A stretch of DNA of 10,224 bases. Origin: an uncultured Clostridia bacterium (lineage in GTDB: Bacteria; Bacillota; Clostridia; Oscillospirales; Oscillospiraceae). Numbering within the stretch: the first letter of the stretch is position 1; each line of letters opens with the position of its first letter. The notes below the pieces were generated by a model. It was given only the letters and a program-made list of their open reading frames with translations. It was not told the DNA's origin and did not search any database. The stretch covers positions 1 through 10,224 of the forward strand of contig CAMELY010000040.1 of NCBI GenBank assembly GCA_945926565.1, given 5' to 3'. Of this stretch, positions 6,912-10,224 are shown piece after piece. The position numbers were made by a program, and so were the translations under genes.

Positions 6912-6928
6912 TGATACTATCATTGATA
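6912..6928. promoter_or_regulatory. Overlapping TGATA palindromes at the operon start site
   Basis: The sequence TGATACTATCATTGATA is three TGATA half-sites in alternating orientation, giving two overlapping palindromes (TGATA-C-TATCA and TATCA-T-TGATA). It lies just downstream of the -10 box, covering the predicted transcription start (about 6927), where a bound repressor would block initiation. No regulator can be named. Chance in an AT-rich stretch is possible. Confidence 0.35.
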
Positions 6929-6933
6929 AGTGC

Positions 6934-6962
6934 AGTATAGCATTGTCCTTCGCAGAATGCAA
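6934..6962 (-). promoter_or_regulatory. Promoter of the rimP-nusA-infB operon
   Basis: On the minus strand TTGCAT (6962-6957), a 17-base spacer, then TATACT (6939-6934), preceded by TGC, which makes an extended -10. The start of transcription would be near 6927, giving a leader of about 70 bases to rimP that contains the terminator-like hairpin. Confidence 0.7.
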
Positions 6963-6991
6963 GGATATTTTGGATTTTCCCTCTGTCAGAA

Positions 6992-7020
6992 GTGACAAAT
7001 TTATCCTCTTTCCCATAAGA
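6992..7020 (+). promoter_or_regulatory. Probable promoter of the ferritin-like gene
   Basis: GTGACA (6992-6997), 17 bases, TAAGAT (7015-7020). A second -10-like hexamer, TAGAAT (7021-7026), adjoins it but would be 23 bases from the -35. It is divergent from the nusA operon promoter, with about 30 bases between the two -35 boxes. Confidence 0.5.
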
Positions 7021-7047
7021 TAGAATAAAAAACAGGAGGGATGCGCC

Positions 7048-7560
7048 ATGCAGGAGAACAATCGCCCCGAGCTGGAGGACGCCCAGCGGTTCCGCCGGGT
7101 CTGGCAGCGGGTTCAGGGGGGCCGGGAGGAGGCGGAGCTTGCCGCCGCGGAGGAGGCTGCGCTGCCGGTTCCGTCCTCCGGCCCCTGGGAGCCCACCGCC
7201 TTTCTCCAGGACGCCATCGTCCGCTCCCGGCTCCGGGGCAGCGCCTACCGCCAGTGGGGGCGGCTGGCACCGCTGGCAGGGCTGACGCTCAGCCAGGCCA
7301 GGCGTCTCAACGCCGCCCTGCTTCTGCTCCGGGGCATCCGGACGGTGCCGCCGGTACAGACTCCGGGGCAACGCTGGGCCAGCCTGGAGGAGAGCTGCCG
7401 GCAGCTCTTTCTCTGGGAGCGCAGGGAGGAGGCAGGGTATCGGGTGGCGCTGGGCCGCACGGGCGATCCGGAGCTGCAGGCCCTGTTCCGGGAGCTGGCG
7501 GGAGAGTGCGCCATTCAGCAGCAGCGGCTGCGGGGGATATTGGAGGAGATTTTGGAGTAG
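7048..7560 (+). CDS. Ferritin-like-fold protein lacking metal ligands (degenerate, function unknown)
   Basis: A 170-residue protein with two repeated helical halves that read like the ferritin-like (rubrerythrin-type) proteins common in Clostridia. The first half is FLQDAIVRSRLRGSAYRQW (52-70) then LSQARRLNAALLLLRGIR (81-98). The second half is SCRQLFLWERREEAGYRVAL (116-135) then TGDPELQALFRELAGECAIQQQRLRGI (138-164). In active relatives each half supplies Glu and an ExxH; here the protein contains no histidine at all, and the ExxH positions read SQARR and ECAIQQ. If the assignment is right, the di-iron site is gone and the fold may be structural. It also contains no lysine and only the initiator methionine, and is Arg-rich. 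AGGAGG at 7034-7039 supports the ATG at 7048. It could instead be an unrelated helical protein. Confidence 0.6.
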   Translation: MQENNRPELEDAQRFRRVWQRVQGGREEAELAAAEEAALPVPSSGPWEPTAFLQDAIVRSRLRGSAYRQWGRLAPLAGLTLSQARRLNAALLLLRGIRTVPPVQTPGQRWASLEESCRQLFLWERREEAGYRVALGRTGDPELQALFRELAGECAIQQQRLRGILEEILE

Positions 7561-7583
7561 ACACAAGGGGGAGCAGGCAAAAC

Positions 7584-7613
7584 AAAGCCGCCCGGAGATC
7601 CGAGCGGCTTTTT
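7584..7613. terminator. Bidirectional intrinsic terminator (ferritin-like gene / tRNA-Gln)
   Basis: AAAGCCGC (7584-7591) pairs with GCGGCTTT (7604-7611), and the loop contains CGG-AGAT-CCG. On the plus strand the stem runs into TTTTT (7609-7613), ending the gene at 7048-7560. On the minus strand GCGGCTTT is followed by GTTTTG, ending the convergent tRNA transcript. Confidence 0.85.
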
Positions 7614-7616
7614 CAG

Positions 7617-7687
7617 CAGCGGGAGAAGGATTCGAACCCTCACATACAGAGTCAGAGTCTGCTGTGCTACCCTTACACAATCCCGCT
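7617..7687 (-). tRNA. tRNA-Gln (anticodon CUG)
   Basis: Cloverleaf on the minus strand: acceptor AGCGGGA/TCCCGCT, D-arm GTGT-AAGGGTA-GCAC, anticodon stem GCAGA/TCTGT around loop CTCTGAC (U33, anticodon CUG, A37), a 4-base variable loop ATGT, and T-arm GAGGG-TTCGAAT-CCTTC. The discriminator base is G73, as expected for tRNA-Gln. CCA is not encoded (CTG follows), so it must be added by nucleotidyltransferase. The gene has its own strong promoter at 7726-7753 and a terminator at 7584-7613, so it is a single-gene unit convergent with the ferritin-like gene. CUG reads the CAG codon, which should be abundant in a GC-rich genome. Confidence 0.93.
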
Positions 7688-7725
7688 AAATACAGTTTTC
7701 TGTCGTCTTGCTGACGACTTTTATT

Positions 7726-7753
7726 ATTATATCCATTTTCTCTCTGTTGTCAA
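7726..7753 (-). promoter_or_regulatory. Consensus sigma-A promoter of tRNA-Gln
   Basis: On the minus strand a perfect TTGACA (7753-7748), a 16-base spacer, and a perfect TATAAT (7731-7726). Transcription would start near 7719, about 32 bases before the mature tRNA. The 5' leader carries a small hairpin GTCGTC-AGCAA-GACGAC (7702-7718) that RNase P would remove. A promoter this close to consensus fits a stable RNA gene. Confidence 0.88.
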
Positions 7754-7796
7754 GGCCTATTTCCCGATTTTTTCAATTTCCTATTTTCCGCCCCTG

Positions 7797-7805
7797 TGGT
7801 AGAAT
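7797..7805 (+). promoter_or_regulatory. Extended -10 promoter of the uracil-DNA glycosylase gene
   Basis: TGGTAGAAT is a TGn-extended -10 (TAGAAT at 7800-7805). The region 17 bases upstream (TTTCCT) is a poor -35, which an extended -10 can tolerate. The leader to the ATG at 7842 would be about 30 bases and includes AGAGGAGG at 7827-7834. Confidence 0.5.
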
Positions 7806-7841
7806 AGAGCACACAGTATTTTTTACAGAGGAGGGCGTAAT

Positions 7842-8423
7842 ATGGATTGGGAGAGCCTGCGGCAGACCTGTGAGCAGTGCCATAACTGTCCCCTGGGAGA
7901 GACCCGCACCAATCTGGTGTTCGGGGACGGCAATCCCAGGGCCAAGCTGATGCTGGTGGGCGAGGGCCCGGGCCAGCAGGAGGATCTCTCCGGCGTCCCC
8001 TTTGTGGGCCCGGCAGGGCAGCTGCTGGACCGGATGCTGGAGATCATCGACCTGGACCGGAGCCGCTACTATATTACCAACATCGTCAAATGCCGCCCGC
8101 CCCACAACCGGGATCCTCTGGCCCAGGAGCAGGACGCCTGCATCGGCTATCTGCGCACCCAGACCCGGCTGATCCGCCCCAAGCTGATTGTCTGCCTGGG
8201 CCGCATCGCCGCCATGCGGCTGATCCGTCCGGACTACCGGATCACCCGGGAGCACGGCCAGTGGGTGCAGAAGGGGGACTTCTGGATGACCGCCATCTAT
8301 CACCCCTCCGCCCTGCTCCGGGACGAGAGCAAGCGGCCGGAGGCCTTTGACGATCTCATCGGCATCCGGGACAAGATCCGGGAAGTCTGCCCGGAGATCT
8401 ACGGAGACCGGCCGGCGGACTGA
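7842..8423 (+). CDS. Type-4 uracil-DNA glycosylase (4Fe-4S)
   Basis: Removes uracil from DNA arising by cytosine deamination or dUTP misincorporation, starting base excision repair. The 193 residues fit family 4 of the UDG superfamily. The four cluster cysteines are placed as expected: Cys13 and Cys16 (C-x2-C), Cys84 in VKCRPP, and Cys100. Catalytic and binding motifs are GEGPGQQED at 40-48 (motif A), YITNIVKCRPPHNRD at 77-91, and HPSALLR at 154-160 (motif B). A central LIVCLG strand precedes the last third, as is typical. AGAGGAGG lies 7 bases before the ATG. No terminator is evident after the stop; the structured repeat at 8479-8641 lies between this gene and mazF. Archaeal-type and bacterial type-4 enzymes cannot be split further here, but the family is clear. 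Confidence 0.94.
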   Translation: MDWESLRQTCEQCHNCPLGETRTNLVFGDGNPRAKLMLVGEGPGQQEDLSGVPFVGPAGQLLDRMLEIIDLDRSRYYITNIVKCRPPHNRDPLAQEQDACIGYLRTQTRLIRPKLIVCLGRIAAMRLIRPDYRITREHGQWVQKGDFWMTAIYHPSALLRDESKRPEAFDDLIGIRDKIREVCPEIYGDRPAD

Positions 8424-8478
8424 AATACGGCCCGGAAAGGATTGTCTATCAATTTGAAGCAGGACTGAAAGTTTAAGA

Positions 8479-8641
8479 AGCCCTCCGCAGGAGTTTTGTT
8501 GCGTCAGCAACAAAATAAAACGAAATCCGTGCTTTTAGCCGGACCTGTGCCGGCAAAAAGCACACAGGGAGGCCGGGAGTGTGCCCGTAGGGCGCGCGGT
8601 TCGGCCGCATAATTCCAAACAAATGCTTGCATTTGTTTGGA
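8479..8641. repeat. Dispersed structured element, copy 2 (udg-mazF gap)
   Basis: Second copy of the element at 1822-1979, in the same orientation on the plus strand. Hairpins: CTCC-GCA-GGAG (8483-8493, one pair longer than copy 1); A, TTTTGTTGC-GTCA-GCAACAAAA (8494-8515); B, GTGCTTTT-A-GCCGG with loop ACCTGTG (8529-8563); then a core nearly identical to copy 1; and D, TCCAAACAAATG with loop CTTG (8614-8641). Hairpins A and D have exactly the same stem and loop lengths as in copy 1. The branched-core closing stem is weaker here: GGAGT (8576-8580) pairs with ATTCC (8612-8616), including one G-U, after which pairing is lost. It fills most of the 373-base gap between the two genes; the rest holds only the mazF promoter and leader. 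Confidence 0.8.
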
Positions 8642-8708
8642 GATCCTGCCGCACCCCGTCGCATTTCGCCGCATAGGCTGGACTATCCCCGTTTTTCTGC
8701 CGGCCGGG

Positions 8709-8714
8709 TATAAT
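8709..8714 (+). promoter_or_regulatory. Possible -10 box for mazF
   Basis: A perfect TATAAT with no good -35 at the standard distance and no TGn extension. It would start transcription near 8721, leaving a leader of about 75 bases to the GTG at 8797 or about 13 bases to the ATG at 8734. It lies 68 bases after the structured repeat. Confidence 0.4.
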
Positions 8715-8796
8715 CCCGCCGCCCTTGGGGAGAATGAAAGTACCTCGTTACATAGGATGTGTGACGGGTAGATTTGATTCGGCGGAGTGTGAGATT

Positions 8797-9165
8797 GTGG
8801 ATACCAGCGTCAGAAGAGGAGACATTTTTTACGCCGACCTGAGCCCGGTGGTGGGCAGCGAGCAAGGCGGCGTCCGGCCCGTGCTGATCATTCAGAACGA
8901 CATGGGCAACCGGCACAGCCCCACGGTGATCGCGGCGGCCATTACCTCCCAGCTCAATAAAGCAAAGCTGCCCACCCATATCGAGCTGATCGACCAGCAC
9001 TGCGGCCTGACCCGGGACTCGGTGGTTCTGCTGGAGCAGATCCGCACCCTGGATAAGCGGCGGCTGCGGGAGCGGATGGGCCATCTGGACGAGGCAATGA
9101 TGGAGGAGGTAGACACCGCCATCGCCGTCAGCTTCGGCCTGCGCCCCCGGGAGCGGGAGGTATAA
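8797..9165 (+). CDS. mazF: MazF/EndoA (PemK-family) mRNA endoribonuclease
   Basis: Ribosome-independent endoribonuclease toxin, close in sequence to Bacillus subtilis EndoA (NdoA), which cuts at UACAU. With the GTG start it has 122 residues: [20 protein letters not shown] at 6-25, catalytic Arg27 in GVRPVL and Thr50 in AAIT (equivalent to Arg25 and Thr48 of EndoA), then KAKLPTH and [12 protein letters not shown] at 73-84. GTG at 8797 places the start where the family begins and has GGCGGAG 9-15 bases upstream. An in-frame ATG at 8734 would add 21 residues with no family match. No antitoxin gene (MazE/EndoAI type) is visible upstream, where the structured repeat lies, or downstream, where a terminator follows at once. 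The antitoxin may be elsewhere, or this may be a stand-alone enzyme. Confidence 0.93.
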   Translation: MDTSVRRGDIFYADLSPVVGSEQGGVRPVLIIQNDMGNRHSPTVIAAAITSQLNKAKLPTHIELIDQHCGLTRDSVVLLEQIRTLDKRRLRERMGHLDEAMMEEVDTAIAVSFGLRPREREV

Positions 9166-9170
9166 ATTCA

Positions 9171-9216
9171 GCGCCAGCACAGCCCGGCAGAAGCGGGTAT
9201 GTGCTGGCGCTTTTTT
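9171..9216 (+). terminator. Intrinsic terminator of mazF
   Basis: GCGCCAGCACA (9171-9181) pairs perfectly with TGTGCTGGCGC (9200-9210). The loop contains CCCG/CGGG, and six Ts follow (9211-9216). It begins 5 bases after the mazF stop. Confidence 0.93.
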
Positions 9217-9273
9217 GGCAAAAAAGCTCATACAGAGATCATCGGTGTGAGACGGTTCCTGTATACGCCGTAG

Positions 9274-9295
9274 GGGAGGGCCTCTGTGCCCTCCC
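9274..9295. other. Hairpin between mazF and the GntR gene
   Basis: GGGAGGGC-CTCTGT-GCCCTCCC, an 8-bp perfect stem in the convergent gap about 30 bases after the stop of the minus-strand regulator. No T-run follows on either strand (TTCTC on plus, CTACG on minus), so at most it is a weak terminator for the GntR gene. Confidence 0.4.
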
Positions 9296-9328
9296 TTCTC
9301 GCGAACTGCTTCGGGCGGACTCCATTTC

Positions 9329-10048
9329 TCACAGATGAAACTGCAGCAGATAGTGCTCCGGCAGAAAATACAGCTTGTTCCGGGCCAGCGGCCGGCTCTC
9401 CTCGTCCCGGAGGATGACCTCCATCAGAATCATAGGCCGGCCCTCCTCAATTTCTAGGAAGGTCTTCTCCATCTCGTTGGCGAAGATCAGCTTGATGACC
9501 AGATCCCACTGCTGGGCGGCCTCAAAGATGACCTGGGTGGAGAGCTGCTCAATCGCCCCCTCCTGAGACAGATCCACATTCAGCTCCTTGAACACCGCCA
9601 CCGGAATCTGGGTGAAGGCGTATCCGATGGCCTGGCCGGCGGAGCGGTAGACGATGTCGCAGGCCAGGACAATGTCCGTCTTGTCCAGAGACAGCTTGGT
9701 TCGGGCAATGTCGGTGGGAGCGTTGTAGTTGTACTGGATCTGAATCTGATCCACCTTCTGCCGGGCCAGGTCGATGAGGGGATTTTTGTGCTTGTCCGGG
9801 GCCAGGGGCTTTTTCTGAGGCGCCACCAGCGTCTCCCGGCCCTGAGAGCGGACGATCAGCCCGTCCTCCGCCAGAATGGCCAGGGCCTGGCGAAGGGTGT
9901 TGCGGCTGACATGGTACTTTTCCGCCAGAGCGGTCTCTCCCGGCAGCGCCTCGTTCTCCCGATAGACGCCGGAACGAAGGTCAGAATACAGGGAATTGTA
10001 GACCGCCACATAGGCTGGCATTTTGCTTCCGGTCAGTGTCTGCTTCAT
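9329..10048 (-). CDS. GntR/HutC-family transcriptional regulator (UTRA domain)
   Basis: A 239-residue one-component regulator. An N-terminal winged helix covers about 11-76: PAYVAVYNSLYSDLRSG, then LPGETALAEKYHVSRNTLRQ (35-54), the GntR recognition-helix region, then the wing ILAEDGLIVRSQGRETLVA. The wing glycine of the common QGKGTFV pattern is Glu here. The C-terminal part (about 90-235) reads as a UTRA effector-binding domain of the HutC subfamily, ending with the usual LARNKLYFLPEHY-type strand. HutC members respond to small metabolites such as sugar phosphates; the ligand cannot be inferred, and the neighbours beyond 10224 are not visible. The ATG at 10048 has GGAGGGG 6-7 bases upstream; the open frame beyond it has no support. 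It is convergent with mazF. Confidence 0.9.
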   Translation of the reverse strand: MKQTLTGSKMPAYVAVYNSLYSDLRSGVYRENEALPGETALAEKYHVSRNTLRQALAILAEDGLIVRSQGRETLVAPQKKPLAPDKHKNPLIDLARQKVDQIQIQYNYNAPTDIARTKLSLDKTDIVLACDIVYRSAGQAIGYAFTQIPVAVFKELNVDLSQEGAIEQLSTQVIFEAAQQWDLVIKLIFANEMEKTFLEIEEGRPMILMEVILRDEESRPLARNKLYFLPEHYLLQFHL

Positions 10049-10093
10049 CGCTGGCCCCTCCTTTTCCGCTTTGCAGGTTTTTGCAGTTATTTT

Positions 10094-10122
10094 ATTATAG
10101 CACACCTCCCGCCCGGGTACAA
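10094..10122 (-). promoter_or_regulatory. Promoter of the GntR-family regulator
   Basis: On the minus strand TTGTAC (10122-10117), a 17-base spacer, and a perfect TATAAT (10099-10094) preceded by TGC (extended -10). The start site would be near 10087, leaving a leader of about 39 bases. No convincing operator palindrome was found around it. The remaining 102 bases to the window end hold no gene or clear site that I can support. Confidence 0.82.
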
Positions 10123-10224
10123 GTTGAACAAGCAGCTGTGCAAACAGTCTTTCAGTACCTGCCAAAATCATTTTGAGAGCTCTGTCCGTTTTTCGCTTAT
10201 TCCCAAAAGACAGCCTGCTTTTTG

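Noticed and set aside
6853..7680. Minus-strand open frame across the ferritin-like gene and tRNA
   Set aside because: It reads through a tRNA gene and a bidirectional terminator, lacks family resemblance, and opposes a gene with its own promoter and ribosome binding site.
8473..8664. Small minus-strand open frame sharing the peptide RPNRAP with the upstream extension of the rbfA frame
   Set aside because: The shared peptide comes from the structured repeat. A one-base indel in the core and a two-base length difference in hairpin B break and restore the frame between copies, so the conservation is of nucleotide structure, not protein.
8479..8796. Idea that repeat copy 2 is an RNA antitoxin for mazF (ToxIN-like)
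   Set aside because: ToxI is a tandem short repeat beside ToxN. This element is a single unit and also occurs between infB and rbfA with no toxin, and the MazF sequence is EndoA-like rather than ToxN-like. Positional association alone is too weak.
9274..9295. Hairpin as a full intrinsic terminator for the GntR gene
   Set aside because: Strong stem but no U-run on either strand.
1..10224. CRISPR arrays, prophage or transposase genes
   Set aside because: No regularly spaced direct repeats and no recombinase, transposase or phage-like coding regions were seen; the repeats present are palindromic and non-coding.

Overview
The window is GC-rich bacterial chromosome from a Firmicutes-type organism. 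The best guess is a clostridial gut anaerobe of the Oscillospiraceae (Flavonifractor/Pseudoflavonifractor-like). That guess rests on the gene order rimP-nusA-ylxR-ylxQ-infB-rbfA-nrnA-truB, strong AGGAGG-type ribosome binding sites, a Bacillus-EndoA-like MazF, a type-4 uracil-DNA glycosylase, and GC-rich coding with AT-rich promoters. The family assignment is inference.

Layout. From 6962 down to 1 on the minus strand runs the translation/transcription-factor operon. It starts at an extended -10 promoter (6934-6962) and a short leader with a terminator-like hairpin (6877-6906). It then carries rimP, nusA, ylxR (rnpM), ylxQ (L7Ae-like), infB, rbfA, nrnA and the first 62 codons of truB. Three of its junctions hold non-coding structure: a compound hairpin before infB (4412-4460), about 300 bases of palindromes and a structured repeat between infB and rbfA (1704-1979), and a 120-base MITE-like inverted repeat between nrnA and truB (229-348). 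Divergent from the operon, on the plus strand, is a small ferritin-like-fold protein lacking the usual metal ligands (7048-7560). It ends at a bidirectional terminator shared with a convergent tRNA-Gln(CUG) gene (7617-7687, minus) that has a near-perfect sigma-A promoter. Next on the plus strand come a type-4 uracil-DNA glycosylase (7842-8423), a second copy of the structured repeat (8479-8641), and a mazF/EndoA RNase gene with no visible antitoxin, closed by an intrinsic terminator. A GntR/HutC-family repressor on the minus strand, with its own strong promoter, ends the window.

The operon genes cooperate in ribosome and RNA work: RimP and RbfA mature the 30S subunit, IF2 starts translation, NusA controls pausing and termination, YlxR and YlxQ bind RNA, NrnA degrades nanoRNA, and TruB modifies tRNA. 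The most interesting signal is the roughly 160-base element present twice (1822-1979 and 8479-8641). Its stems differ in sequence between copies but keep pairing through compensatory changes, while its core is nearly identical. It looks like a dispersed structured RNA or palindromic repeat family that I cannot name.
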